Source: Streptantibioticus parmotrematis (GTDB taxonomy: Bacteria; Actinomycetota; Actinomycetes; Streptomycetales; Streptomycetaceae). From it: a DNA stretch of 64,000 bases. A program made the position numbers and the translations under genes. Of the stretch, positions 50,714 to 60,480 are shown in pieces. The notes under the pieces were generated by a model. The model ran no database searches. It saw nothing but the letters and a program-made list of their open reading frames with translations, and was not told the origin of the DNA. Numbering within the stretch: position 1 is the stretch's first letter; the number at the start of each line of letters is the position of its first letter. The stretch spans positions 496,001 to 560,000 of the forward strand of contig NZ_JAINVZ010000001.1 of the NCBI RefSeq assembly GCF_019890615.1, in the 5' to 3' direction.

Positions 50714-53700
50714 CGGCGCCGCCCGGTCCCGCGCGGCGAGGCGGTCTCGCTGCGCGCGCAGGTCGGCGGCCAGGCGTGCCGAGCCGCACTTGTCCGCCAG
50801 GAGTTCACCCCACTCCAGCCAGCCGCGCACGCCGTCGGTCCGGCCCGCGTCCAGGGACAACGTGGCCGCCGCGAGCAGGGTGCGGCCCAGCTCGATGCGC
50901 TCACCGCTGTCGGAGAACGCGGTGAGCGCGTCCCGGGCGCGTCCCAACGCGCGGTCGACGTCCCCGCGGTCGGCGTGGACACGCATGCGCGCGCGCAGCG
51001 CGAAGCCCCTCAGCCCCGGGGTGGGATGCTGCTCGCAGCCCGCTTCGGCCAGCCGTGCCCAGCGCTCGGCCGAAGCGGAGTCCCCGGTGGTGATCGCGGA
51101 CTGCGCCAGGGCGTCGCACCAGCGGGGTCTGCGCCAGGTGGTGAGCTTCGGCAGCTCGCCTCCGCCCGCGGCGTCCAGAAGGAGGCGCCCGGCGCGAGCC
51201 GGATCACCGCTGTTGAGGACGGACTCGGCGTGGAAGCAGCGCACCGAGATCGCCCACGCGGTCGGGGCGCCCTCGGCGACGGCCGCGGCGCGTTCGGCCG
51301 TCGCGGTCGCGTCCTGCGGGTCGCCGGGGCCGCCACGCCACAACAGCGCCTCGGCACGCACCATCCAGAGGATGGCCTCCGTCGCGGGATTGTTCACCTG
51401 ACCGGCATGACGGTCGATTTCGTCCAGCGTCGCCAGGGCACCGTTCAGGTTCCCGAAACGCAGTCGGACGTTGGCGAGGACCACCAGGATCTGCTGGTGG
51501 ACGTAGGTCTGCCCGGTGCGCCGGGACAGGGCCACACCGCGGGAGAGGTGGCGTTCGGCATCGAGGAACCGTCCCAGCACCCCTTCCGTGGTGCCCAGTT
51601 GGTGCACGGCTTCCAGGTTGGTGGTGAGCGTCGCGTCGGCGACGGCGTCGAGGAGTTCGGCGGCGCGCGCCGCGATCGCCGACGCCCTCTCGTGGTCCCC
51701 GGTGAACAAGTGGGCGAGCGCCGCCTTGGCCAGGGCGTTGGCCTCGCTGACCCGGTCACGGTGGCCACGCGCGAGAGCCGCCGCCGTCTCGGCGTGCTGC
51801 CGGGACGTCGGATAGTCCTGCACGTCGTAGGCGTAGTCGGCCAGCTCCACATGGAGCGCCGTGGCGGTGGCCGAGTCGCTGTCGGTCAACGCGGCGAGTC
51901 CCGCGCGGGCGAGGGCACCCGCCTCGGTGTACCGGCCGAGGTGCCGTTCGATCCGGCTGGAGTCGGCGAGCGCGGTCGGGTCGTCCGGCGGCCCGTCGGC
52001 CATCTCCGACCGCAGCGCCCCGAGGAGGGCCTGGCCCTCGGCCGCGTCCCCGGTCAGCAGACGGCTCCGGGCGAGCAGCACCTGCGCTTCGTACCAGTGC
52101 GCCCCGCCCTCCCGGAGCAGCGACAGCGCGACCCGCAGGTAGCCCGCCGCGACGGCGGGGGAGGGGTGGAGCAGGCCGCGGGCCGCCGCGATCAGCGTCG
52201 TCGCGTGGTCGGGCCGGTGCGGGTCGGCCGCGCGCGCGATGTGGCGGGCCCGTTCGGCGATGGGTGCCGTCCGCCGGGCGAGCTCGGCCTCGGCTCGAAG
52301 GTGCAGGGCCGTACGGCGACCGGGTTCGAGCCTGCTGTGGACGACCTTGCCGATCGCCGGGTGACGCAGCGACAGGTGCGGTGACGGGTGCGCCGGGCGG
52401 ACGAGGTCGAGCCGGGTCAGGGTGTCCAGGCAGGCCATGGCGGTGTCAGGTTCCAGGTCCGCGACGGCGGCGAGCAGGTCCGGGTGGAACGTCCCACCGA
52501 GGACCGCCGCGACCTGGACCACGGCCACGGCCGTGGCATCGAGGTCGGCGAGTTCGCCGAGCACCGCCGTACCGGCATCACCCACGCTCTCGTCGTCGGC
52601 GGCCATCACCTGGAGGTACTGCGGATTGCCCTTGGCCTCGCGGTGCACCTCCTCCAGGTGCGGCAGGTCCCCGAGCAGCTCGCGGGACTGTTCCTCGGAC
52701 AGCGGCCCCAGGTTCCACACCTCCAGCAGCCCGGCGGACACGGCGCGCGAGAGCGCCGCCGCGAGCGGGGGCGACAACTGGCGCTGCCGGTAAGCCAGCA
52801 GGCAGAGCACCGGACCGGCGGCGGTCGCTTCTATCAGCCCGCTGACGTCCGCGATCCGGTCGTCGGCGATCTGGTGCACGTCGTCCACCGCCGTCACGAC
52901 AGCGGTGTGGCCGACGGCGGACTCCCCGACGTCGCGGACGTCCAGCCCGACCGACGTGCCCCGTCCACCGGAACCGTTCGCCGGGGTCGGCAGCGTGGTG
53001 TGGCGCCCACGCGCGGCGAGCACCGGTATCCCCTCGGACCGGGCGCGCGCGGTGGCCGCCCACAGGAGCGAACTCTTGCCGATACCCGGCTCCCCGACCA
53101 GTGCGACAGCCCGCCCTCGCCCCGACCTCAGCCCGGCCAACGCCCCGATCAGCGAGTCGACTTCGCTCTCCCGCCCGACCAGTCGGCGCGCCGCCCCGTC
53201 GGCGGGCCGACTCGTGTCCCGCAGGTCCCCGGCCCCGCGCGGGGCCGGGGAGTCGGGCCGGTGCGCGGGAGGGCGAGCGGGGTCCCGAGCCCCGCTGCGG
53301 GTGACCACGGAAGCCAGCGCCGCGCGGGAGGAGACCCCGGTCTTACGGTAGATCCGGGCGATATGGGACTCGATGGTGCGCGGGCTGAGGAAGAGCTTGG
53401 CGGCGATCATCGCGCTGGTGAGCCCCTCCGCGACCAGCACGGCGATCTCCCGCTCGCGGGTGGTCAGCGCGGCCAGTTCGTGGGCCGGTTCGCCAGGCGC
53501 CCCGAACACCACCGGGCGGACGCGTTCGGCCAGATCGACGAGAAGGCGCGCCCCTCCCGCCGAAGCCAGGTGCGATCCCCAGTGCCACATCTCCGCCGCG
53601 CGAGCGCGGTCACCCGCGGCCTGCGTGTGCGGGGCGGCGAGAAGCAACGACTGCGCCTCGCGGAGTGTCGCCCCGGACCGGGCGCTCTGCGTCGCCGCCG

Positions 53701-56194
53701 CCCCGAACAGCCGGGCGGCCTCGGCCGATTCGCCCTGATGCGCGGCGACCATGGCGAGGCCGCGCAGCCCCGCACCCCGCTGGGCCGGCAGACCGAGCCG
53801 CTCCCCCTCCCGGTGGGCGAGCCCGGCCCAGCGAACGGCGGCCTCGCCGTCGCCCACAGCCAGGGCCGCGCGGGTCAGCGCCTCGAGGGAGTTGGGGCGC
53901 ACCGAAGGCTGCAACCGGTGCAGACCACGCCCGCCCCCCGCACGCAGCAGGAGGTCCGAGGCCCGGACCGGGTCGTCCGCGTCGAGCGCGGCGTAAGCGA
54001 GCATGCACCAGGCCAGGTTCGCGAACCAGCTGTCGCCGCCACCCGCCGCGGCCACCGCCTCCTCGGCGACGGCCAGAGGACTCTGACGTCCCGGCGGGCG
54101 AGCCTGGAGCAGGATCTGCGACTGGAACGCCAGCGTGAAGGCGAGCAGGTCGCCGCTGCCCAGGGCGCGCACGATCGGCTCCGCCTCGTCGACCAGCCGC
54201 AACGCGGAGGCGACACGGCAGCCGCACAGGTCGACGTAGGCCCGCGCCGTCAGGAACTGGGGCACCAGATACACCTGGCCGGTGCGCCGGGCGATCTCCA
54301 GCCCCTGATCGAGGTGGCCGGCAGCGCCGGCGTAGTCCTCCAGGAACGCCTCGGTCCAGCCCAACGACCACAGCGATTCGCACAGTTCGGCGAGGTCGGT
54401 GTCGCTCAGCGACTCGATCCGCGCGGCCGCCGTGGTGGCGAAGGCGCGAGCGGTGAGCATGTCGCCCTCGTAGGCCTCGCCCAGCGCCCGCAGCGTCAGG
54501 GCGCCCACTTCGCCGATCCGGTCGTCCGCGGTGCGTGCGGCCGCCAGGACCTCGTCGACGTCGGCCCGGACCTCGGGGAAACGGGCAGCGGATATGACGC
54601 AGGAGCACAGCTCCAGGGTGATCTTGACCGCCTGCGACGGTGACGGCCCGGGGCTGCGCGCCGGCTCACGGCGGAGCAGCGCCTCGGCCTGCCGGTGCCG
54701 CCCGAGCAGGCGCTCCATCCGGGCGAGCAGGGTGACCGTGCGGGCGCGGGTGTCGTCGTAGCCGTCGTCGGCGGTCGTCTCCAGCACCTCGCGCAGCAGG
54801 TCCCGGCTCTCCGTCAGACCGCCGCCCACTCCGAGCGCGCGGGCCCTGCGGAGCGTCAACTCGCGCCGGGTGACGAGGTGTTCGGATGTGTCGGGGAGCA
54901 TCCGCAGGACGACCTGGAGCCAGTGGGCGGCGGCCGCCGGAGCGGTCCCGGCGCTCTGCTCGGCGGCCGTGACGAGTACGGCGGCGGCCCGCGGGTCCCA
55001 GCGGGTGACCGACTGCTCGACGTGGTGCGCCTGTTCGGCGGCGGAGGCCCCGTCGGCGGCGAGTCCGGCGGCCGCCCGGCGGTGCAACTCCTCGCGCAGC
55101 CAGGGATCGATGCTCTCGTGGACCAGTGCCCGGATCAGCGGATGGCGCGGTGTCAGCCGCCGCCCGCCGTGCCCCGTCCGCAGGAGGTCCCGCCGCATCA
55201 GCTCGCGCAGCGCGTCGAGGGTCTCCTCGGGGCCGACGCCGGTCAGCCTGCCGATCAGCTCGGGCGTGGCGCGATCGCCGAGCACACAGGCGGCTTCGAC
55301 GGCTGCCCGGCACGTGGCGCTCAGGGGCGCGAGCTCGTCCAGGAGCAGCGCTGCGAGCCCGGTCGGCAGGCCGTCCGGCTCACCGGACACCGCCCCGACC
55401 GCCGCCGGGAAGCCAGGCTGCGGCAGCGGGCCGGTGTCGCGGTGCGCTTGGAGGAGGGCGAGGAAATACAGCGGATTGCCGTTGCTCGCCTCGAACAGCG
55501 CGCAGGCCCGCGGCGGCGGAAGATGGCCGGCCAGTCCCTCGACGCAGTCGCGCTCGGCCAGGGGACCCAGAGCGATCCGCAGGACGGCTCCGCTGTCCAC
55601 ACCCCGGGTGAGCGTGGCGGTGAGCGCTGTCGGCGTCTGCCGGTCCCGGCGTGCGAGGACCAGGAGGAACGGAGCGGGCACGCGATGACGGACCAGGTGG
55701 TCGACCAGCTCCAGCGACGCCGCGTCCGCCCAGTGCAGATCGTCCAGCACCATCACGAGACCGTCGGGACCGAGTCCTCCCAGCGCGGCCGCGGTGGCCC
55801 GGTACAGCCCGAACCGGTCGGCGGCAGCCGGCGCGGCGGTCGGCTCGGCGCCGCCGCGCAGCACCGCGGGCAGCCGCTCCAGCACCGGGTGACGCCGCGT
55901 CACCTCGGGCGTGAGGTCGGCGAGGGCATCGGCGAACGGCCGCAACGGGCTGTGCCGCTCGTACTCCGTGGCCTGCCCGCACAGCACCGTCACCCCACGG
56001 CCGCGGGCCCGCGCGCAGAACTCGCTCAGCAGCCGGCTCTTGCCGATACCGGCGTCGCCCGTGAGGTCGACGACCGCCGGGCCGCCCTCCCGGATCCGCT
56101 CCAGCGCCGAGTCCAGCAGACCGGCCTCGTCGGACCTGCCGACGAACGGCACCCTTCCGCCCCGCCCCTCCGGGCGGCCCTGAGCATCGACCAC
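50711..56194 (-). CDS. Giant LuxR-family (LAL) regulator with two ATPase-TPR halves and a central HTH
   Basis: From GTG 56194 the protein has 1,827 residues, about twice the usual LAL length. In order: AAA_16-type ATPase with Walker A GDAGIGKSR near residue 50 and Walker B LVMVLDDLHWAD; a long TPR-like helical region; a LuxR helix-turn-helix (LTTREREIAVLVAEGL and LFLSPRTIESHIARIYRKTG) near 905-965; then a second ATPase with GEPGIGKSS near 1035 and another helical region to the end. LAL proteins normally end with the HTH. AAGGGGGAG lies 6 nt before the GTG; a TTG at 56323 would add 43 residues. It is convergent with the operon and probably its activator. Confidence 0.93.
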   Translation of the reverse strand: MVDAQGRPEGRGGRVPFVGRSDEAGLLDSALERIREGGPAVVDLTGDAGIGKSRLLSEFCARARGRGVTVLCGQATEYERHSPLRPFADALADLTPEVTRRHPVLERLPAVLRGGAEPTAAPAAADRFGLYRATAAALGGLGPDGLVMVLDDLHWADAASLELVDHLVRHRVPAPFLLVLARRDRQTPTALTATLTRGVDSGAVLRIALGPLAERDCVEGLAGHLPPPRACALFEASNGNPLYFLALLQAHRDTGPLPQPGFPAAVGAVSGEPDGLPTGLAALLLDELAPLSATCRAAVEAACVLGDRATPELIGRLTGVGPEETLDALRELMRRDLLRTGHGGRRLTPRHPLIRALVHESIDPWLREELHRRAAAGLAADGASAAEQAHHVEQSVTRWDPRAAAVLVTAAEQSAGTAPAAAAHWLQVVLRMLPDTSEHLVTRRELTLRRARALGVGGGLTESRDLLREVLETTADDGYDDTRARTVTLLARMERLLGRHRQAEALLRREPARSPGPSPSQAVKITLELCSCVISAARFPEVRADVDEVLAAARTADDRIGEVGALTLRALGEAYEGDMLTARAFATTAAARIESLSDTDLAELCESLWSLGWTEAFLEDYAGAAGHLDQGLEIARRTGQVYLVPQFLTARAYVDLCGCRVASALRLVDEAEPIVRALGSGDLLAFTLAFQSQILLQARPPGRQSPLAVAEEAVAAAGGGDSWFANLAWCMLAYAALDADDPVRASDLLLRAGGGRGLHRLQPSVRPNSLEALTRAALAVGDGEAAVRWAGLAHREGERLGLPAQRGAGLRGLAMVAAHQGESAEAARLFGAAATQSARSGATLREAQSLLLAAPHTQAAGDRARAAEMWHWGSHLASAGGARLLVDLAERVRPVVFGAPGEPAHELAALTTREREIAVLVAEGLTSAMIAAKLFLSPRTIESHIARIYRKTGVSSRAALASVVTRSGARDPARPPAHRPDSPAPRGAGDLRDTSRPADGAARRLVGRESEVDSLIGALAGLRSGRGRAVALVGEPGIGKSSLLWAATARARSEGIPVLAARGRHTTLPTPANGSGGRGTSVGLDVRDVGESAVGHTAVVTAVDDVHQIADDRIADVSGLIEATAAGPVLCLLAYRQRQLSPPLAAALSRAVSAGLLEVWNLGPLSEEQSRELLGDLPHLEEVHREAKGNPQYLQVMAADDESVGDAGTAVLGELADLDATAVAVVQVAAVLGGTFHPDLLAAVADLEPDTAMACLDTLTRLDLVRPAHPSPHLSLRHPAIGKVVHSRLEPGRRTALHLRAEAELARRTAPIAERARHIARAADPHRPDHATTLIAAARGLLHPSPAVAAGYLRVALSLLREGGAHWYEAQVLLARSRLLTGDAAEGQALLGALRSEMADGPPDDPTALADSSRIERHLGRYTEAGALARAGLAALTDSDSATATALHVELADYAYDVQDYPTSRQHAETAAALARGHRDRVSEANALAKAALAHLFTGDHERASAIAARAAELLDAVADATLTTNLEAVHQLGTTEGVLGRFLDAERHLSRGVALSRRTGQTYVHQQILVVLANVRLRFGNLNGALATLDEIDRHAGQVNNPATEAILWMVRAEALLWRGGPGDPQDATATAERAAAVAEGAPTAWAISVRCFHAESVLNSGDPARAGRLLLDAAGGGELPKLTTWRRPRWCDALAQSAITTGDSASAERWARLAEAGCEQHPTPGLRGFALRARMRVHADRGDVDRALGRARDALTAFSDSGERIELGRTLLAAATLSLDAGRTDGVRGWLEWGELLADKCGSARLAADLRAQRDRLAARDRAAP

Positions 56195-56433
56195 TGGCGG
56201 CTCCCCCTTCGCGCACGATCTCCGCTCGGCTCCGGGCGTCACGGGACGAGGGTCGATCGCCCGGTCGAGCACTCGGTTCCGGAAATCCGTGCGGGTGACT
56301 TTTGTACACCATGGAAGTGACAACCGACCTCAGGCGGAATCCCCTTCACCGGTGCCGCAGTCGGCGCCCGAAGACCGAGCCCGGCCACGCCGCCGGCCGC
56401 CCGCCACGGCAAGGGCCCCCGCGCTGCTGGACG

Positions 56434-57201
56434 CTAGACCGCGGTGAAGCCTCCGTCAGCGGCGACCACCGCGCCCGTGATGAAGCTGGAACGCGGTGAG
56501 ACGAGGAAACACAGGACCTCGGCGATCTCTTCGGGCCGCGCCACACGGCCCAGCGGCTGCGCGTCGGCGAAGGACGCCAGGTACGCACGGCTGTCGGAAC
56601 GGATCGTGTCGAGGAAGTCGGTCTCGACGACGCCGGCGGCGACGACGTTGGCGCGGATGCCCAGTGGCCCGCCTTCGACGGCGAGCACCTTGGTGAGCTG
56701 GGCCAGAGCGCCTTTGGACGCGCTGTAGGCGGCGCCTTCGGGCAGCGCCACGGTGCAGGTGTAGGAGCCGGTGCTCACGATGGCTCCGCCGCCGCGGGCC
56801 TTCATGGCCCGGAACGCCTCACGTGCGCAGAAGAAGGAGCCGCGGACGTTGACCGCCATCACGGCGTCCCACTCCTCGGCGGTGGTGTCCGTGACGGACT
56901 TGTTCACGGTGCGTCCGGCGTTGTTCACCAGGATGTCCAGCCCGCCGAAGGTGTCCACGGCCAACCGCACGGCACGGAGGGCGGTTTCCTCCTGTGTGAT
57001 GTCGCCCCTCATCGCGACGACGGCGGGGAACTCCTCCGGCAGGGTCTCGATGTCGGGGCGCAGGTCGACGGCGACGACGCGGGCACCGCGGGCGTTGAGC
57101 AGCGCCACCGTTTCCCTGCCCACGCCGCTCGCGGCCCCGGTGACGAGGGCGACCTTTTCGGTGAACTCGGGGATGTCGTCGGACGGAGATGCAGATGCCA
57201 T
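56434..57201 (-). CDS. Short-chain dehydrogenase/reductase (classical SDR)
   Basis: The 255-residue protein has TGAASGVG (cofactor loop), VAVDLRP after the second strand (an acidic residue favouring NAD), LVNNAGRT, catalytic Ser in VSTGSYT, YSASK, and the closing GAVVAADGGFTAV. It oxidises or reduces an alcohol/ketone; the substrate is unknown. From ATG 57201 a GGGA site is close upstream. It forms an operon with the Atu4866-domain gene (50 bp gap) under the divergent XRE regulator, an arrangement seen often in streptomycetes. Confidence 0.93.
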   Translation of the reverse strand: MASASPSDDIPEFTEKVALVTGAASGVGRETVALLNARGARVVAVDLRPDIETLPEEFPAVVAMRGDITQEETALRAVRLAVDTFGGLDILVNNAGRTVNKSVTDTTAEEWDAVMAVNVRGSFFCAREAFRAMKARGGGAIVSTGSYTCTVALPEGAAYSASKGALAQLTKVLAVEGGPLGIRANVVAAGVVETDFLDTIRSDSRAYLASFADAQPLGRVARPEEIAEVLCFLVSPRSSFITGAVVAADGGFTAV

Positions 57202-57251
57202 GGTGCGTTCCCTGGAAGACGTGAGTGGCGGGCAGTGGGGGCTTGGTGGCG

Positions 57252-57518
57252 TCACGGCGCCTGCTGTTCCCGATAGAGCACGAGGTGCTCGTGGTAGAGC
57301 ACTCCGTCCCGGATGTCACCCGTCGCCGTGAACCCGGTGTCGTCGACGTAGTCCAGGTGGCTGCCGGTCACCGTGTACCGGCCCGTGTACGCGCTGCGCC
57401 GCTCACCGCGGGCTTCGTCGTAGCGGCCGTCCGGCAGCAGTTCCTGGCGGATGTGACCGTCGGCGGTCACCCACATCCCGACCACGTCGACCTGGCCGCC
57501 CTCAGCGGTCTCGTGCAT
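57252..57518 (-). CDS. Atu4866-domain protein
   Basis: From ATG 57518 (GAGGAGAGG upstream) the protein has 88 residues with the Atu4866 fold pattern: VVGMWVTADGHIRQELLPDG, RYTVTGSHLDYVDDTGFTAT and GVLYHEHLVLYR. It is a small lipocalin-like beta barrel of unknown ligand, commonly encoded next to oxidoreductases. The longer open frame to 57698 would cover the regulatory palindrome and is unlikely. Confidence 0.82.
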   Translation of the reverse strand: MHETAEGGQVDVVGMWVTADGHIRQELLPDGRYDEARGERRSAYTGRYTVTGSHLDYVDDTGFTATGDIRDGVLYHEHLVLYREQQAP

Positions 57519-57604
57519 GGCGGATTCCTCTCCTCGCTCGATGCGGTGCGGTCCTTCCCGTCCCACCGAGTCTGGGCGGGACAGCGGCCATCGACCAGGA
57601 CGGG

Positions 57605-57635
57605 CGTTGCCTGGGTGCGGCACACCCAGGCAACG
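57605..57635. promoter_or_regulatory. Strong inverted repeat between the SDR operon and XRE regulator
   Basis: CGTTGCCTGGGTG (57605-57617) and CACCCAGGCAACG (57623-57635) are perfect 13-bp arms with a 5-bp centre, 28 bp before the XRE start and 86 bp before the Atu4866 start. It is the likely operator for the XRE regulator. Confidence 0.8.
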
Positions 57636-57663
57636 CGCCGGAGTGGCCACATAGCCTGGTCCT

Positions 57664-58515
57664 ATGGACGACAACCACCTCGGGGACTTCCTGCGCACAC
57701 GCCGTGCCGCCCTGGCGCCGCAAGACGTCGGTATGGCGAGCCACGGAACCCGCAGAGTCCCCGGCCTGCGCCGCGAGGAGGTCGCCGTCCTGGCCGGAGT
57801 GAACGCCGACTACTACACCCGCCTGGAACAAGGGCGCGAGCGCAACCCCTCAGCCCGGGTACTCGAAGCGCTCAGCGGTGCCCTGCACCTCGACGCGGAT
57901 GCCCGAGCGCACCTGCACCGGCTCGCCGGTGTCGTACCGAGCGGCCGACCCGCCGTACACGCCCCCGAGAGCGTCAGCCCCGCGCTGCGCCAGTTGATGG
58001 ACGGCTATCCGAACACACCGGCGTTCGTCATGAGCCGCACTCTGGACCTCCTCGCCACCAACGCGCTGGCCGACGCCCTCTACGCACCGTTCGAACCGAC
58101 GGACAACCTGGCCCGCATGACTTTCCTCGACCCCGCGGGCCGCCACTTCTACGGGGACTGGGATCGCGCCGCCCAGGCAGCCGTGGCCAACCTCCGCGAA
58201 GCGGTCGGCTACGACCCGGACAACCCACGGCTGTGCGAACTCGTCGGCACCCTCACCGAGCACAGCACGCACTTCACCCGCCTGTGGCACGCCCACATCG
58301 TGCGGGGCAAGACCCGGGACGCCAAGCAACTCGTCCACCCCGATGTCGGCCGCCTCACCCTCACCTACCAGGCGTTCGACGTCCGTGACGCGCCAGGCCA
58401 GCAACTCGTCATCTACCACGCCGAACCAGGCAGTCCCAGTGCCCGGGCCCTCGACCTCCTCGGCTCCCTCCACGCCACCCGCCGCCGCGATGAGCCCAGG
58501 TCCCACCACCACTGA
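57664..58515 (+). CDS. XRE regulator with MmyB-like ligand-binding domain
   Basis: The 283-residue protein has an XRE helix-turn-helix with the family signature RRVPGLRREEVAVLAGVNAD then YYTRLEQGRERNPS, followed by an MmyB-like (PAS-related) domain: RTLDLLATNALADALYAPF, then FLDPAGRHFYGDW and HIVRGKTRDAKQLVHPDVG. In actinomycetes such regulators usually repress a neighbouring oxidoreductase gene and respond to a hydrophobic ligand. The target here is the divergent Atu4866/SDR operon. Confidence 0.94.
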   Translation: MDDNHLGDFLRTRRAALAPQDVGMASHGTRRVPGLRREEVAVLAGVNADYYTRLEQGRERNPSARVLEALSGALHLDADARAHLHRLAGVVPSGRPAVHAPESVSPALRQLMDGYPNTPAFVMSRTLDLLATNALADALYAPFEPTDNLARMTFLDPAGRHFYGDWDRAAQAAVANLREAVGYDPDNPRLCELVGTLTEHSTHFTRLWHAHIVRGKTRDAKQLVHPDVGRLTLTYQAFDVRDAPGQQLVIYHAEPGSPSARALDLLGSLHATRRRDEPRSHHH

Positions 58516-58530
58516 ACCGACAAGGCCCCG

Positions 58531-58557
58531 GCCGGCGAGGCAGGTGGGATCGCCGGC
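58531..58557. terminator. Hairpin between convergent genes
   Basis: GCCGGCGA and TCGCCGGC form a perfect 8-bp stem with an 11-nt loop, 15 bp after the XRE stop and before the convergent nuclease stop. Confidence 0.5.
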
Positions 58558-58608
58558 CCGCCGTGGTACCGCCGAGGCCGACGCTGCTTCAGGCCCGGCC
58601 CGGGTCCT

Positions 58609-59334
58609 TCAGCTGGTGAGCCTGACGTCGGGGCTGCTCTCCGTGGGCAGGGGCTGGCCGGGACAGGAGGCCAGCACCGTGTCCATGGCGCGCTGCTCCG
58701 CGGGTGTCACCCACAGCCGGTACTTGGTTTTGACGGCGATCTGCCGGGCGACGTATTCGCAGCGGTAGCCGGTGGCGGGCGGCAGCCAGTGGGAGGCGTC
58801 GCTGTCGCCCTTGTCGTCCTTGGTCGGCCCGTCGACCGCTTCCAGGTTCAGCGGGTCGTTGGCCAACTGCTCGCGCTGGTCCTGGGGAAGGTTGGCGGCG
58901 CCGGTGGTCCACACCTCGCCCAACTCGGCCAGGTGGTCGACCTGGATGGCGTCCGTGGTCTGCGGGCCCAGGGTGAAGCGGATGATGCGCCCGGTGTAGG
59001 GGTCGTGCAGTGTCCCGGAGACGACCCGGCCGTGGTCGTCCAGCCGGACACCGGTCAGGTCCCGGCGCAGGATGCCGTCGCGGATGTCGAGGCCGTTGTG
59101 CCCGCCGGGCGCGCCGGTGTCGTCGCTCCAGGCCGGCCCGAAGTCCTTGCTGTGGTCGTAGGCGCCGATCGCCGCCGCCGGCCACACCCGCAGGCGGGCC
59201 AGCGCGGTCACCGCGCGCCCTGGGGGACCGGCCGCCGCGGGGGACTTCGCATCCGATCCTGAGGCATGGCAGCCCGCGAGCGTCATGCCCGTCACGGCCA
59301 CCGCCGCCATCACACAACCCGTCTTCGCCTTCAC
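58609..59334 (-). CDS. Lipoprotein HNH endonuclease (DUF1524/GmrSD-like)
   Basis: The 241-residue protein has a lipoprotein signal with lipobox LAGC (Cys22). The mature part has the secreted HNH family pattern: YDHSKDFGPAW, DHGRVVSGTLHDPYTG, IQVDHLAELGEVW (the metal/catalytic D-H), LANDPLNLEAV (the N), and KGDSDASHWLPP. It should cut DNA outside the membrane, perhaps for nutrient recovery or defence. It stands alone and has no immunity gene next to it. Confidence 0.88.
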   Translation of the reverse strand: MKAKTGCVMAAVAVTGMTLAGCHASGSDAKSPAAAGPPGRAVTALARLRVWPAAAIGAYDHSKDFGPAWSDDTGAPGGHNGLDIRDGILRRDLTGVRLDDHGRVVSGTLHDPYTGRIIRFTLGPQTTDAIQVDHLAELGEVWTTGAANLPQDQREQLANDPLNLEAVDGPTKDDKGDSDASHWLPPATGYRCEYVARQIAVKTKYRLWVTPAEQRAMDTVLASCPGQPLPTESSPDVRLTS

Positions 59335-59721
59335 TTCCAGCCTCCTGACACCACGTCACCTGCCATGCTGTGCCGACCTACCCGTCCCGGTGCCGCCAGG
59401 CAGCAGAACTCACCCGACCGAGACCACGTCCGGCACGGGAATCCCGCCTTTTCGGCGGTTCTTCACCGGAAGCGCGTGCGGCGCGAGAACTGGACGGACA
59501 GGGCGCGGCGTTGACGCGCGCATCGAACAGCGTCGGCCCGAGGCGATGCCTACGCGGCCCGCTTCGGCCGCCGCGCGGGCTCCTCGGCCTGTGAGGGGCT
59601 GGTCACACCGGGCGCCGACAGGGAGTGGAATGATCAGGCTGCGCTTTTCGACCATGAAATGGGCCCGAGGGACGGTCCGCACGTACTCGAGGAGCCTTCA
59701 CCAAGCCTGAGGAGCTGCCGG
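59335..59721. other. Intergenic, nothing supportable
   Basis: A 387-bp gap between divergent genes that must hold both promoters. No clear boxes or repeats are seen. Confidence 0.5.
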
Positions 59722-60405
59722 GTGGTCCGGATCCTTGCCGAAGTCGTGCTGGTCGGCGTTCCACCCGTGTGCTGGGCTGCCCTTGCCCGGACCCGGGCTG
59801 TCGCGGTGGGAGTGGGCGTGGTGCTGCTGGTGGCCGCCGCGCTGCTCGGCTCGGAGCTCAGCGGGCTGCTGCCGCAGCGTCCGCGGGCCGAGTCGATAGT
59901 GGGCTACGCGCCACTGGTCGCTGTGATGATCGGTGTCGGCGTACTTGCCGAACGGAGGTTGCGCGGACGCAGGCCGCCGAGTGACCGGGCCCGTTCCGCC
60001 ACCGTGGTGCTGTGCGGATACCTGGCGACAGTGCTGTTGCTGTTCACTCCCTACTACCTCTTCTTCGGGCTACGGGACGCCCGGATGCCGTCCACTGACC
60101 TGGTGCTCCCGCTTCCGACCGGCTACGCAGTGGCCTCCGACTCGGGTACGGGACCGCAAGCGTGCGGCAGCGAGGTCTGTTCCCGTCTGCTCTCCGTCAC
60201 CGGACCGCAAGGACAGCCCGCCGAGGCGACCGCGGCAGCGCTGCGGGAGTGGCTGACCGCCCGTCACGGCTGGCGCCTGGACGCGGCAGGATCAGGCACC
60301 CGCCGCATCGGCTGGCTGCTCGACCACCGTTCGACCAGCGTCGACGTGCGCGTGACGGGCCGCCGGGTCTGGATGGAACTGGAGTGTGGTGACGACTGGC
60401 ACTGA
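59722..60405 (+). CDS. Membrane protein with C-terminal soluble domain
   Basis: From GTG 59722 (GAGGAG 7 nt upstream) the protein has 227 residues. It has an initial hydrophobic segment, a second (AVAVGVGVVLLVAAALLGSE), a third (YAPLVAVMIGVGVLAE) and a fourth (LCGYLATVLLLFTPYYLFF). An outside domain of about 95 residues follows with three cysteines. It contains a helix with LREWLTARHGWRLDA. Family not recognised. Confidence 0.72.
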   Translation: MVRILAEVVLVGVPPVCWAALARTRAVAVGVGVVLLVAAALLGSELSGLLPQRPRAESIVGYAPLVAVMIGVGVLAERRLRGRRPPSDRARSATVVLCGYLATVLLLFTPYYLFFGLRDARMPSTDLVLPLPTGYAVASDSGTGPQACGSEVCSRLLSVTGPQGQPAEATAAALREWLTARHGWRLDAAGSGTRRIGWLLDHRSTSVDVRVTGRRVWMELECGDDWH

Positions 60406-60480
60406 ATCGGCCACCGGCCGGGCAAGGACGCGCTCGCTTGTCACCCGAGGAAGCACTGCTGGCCGGGACTTGTCGCCCAG

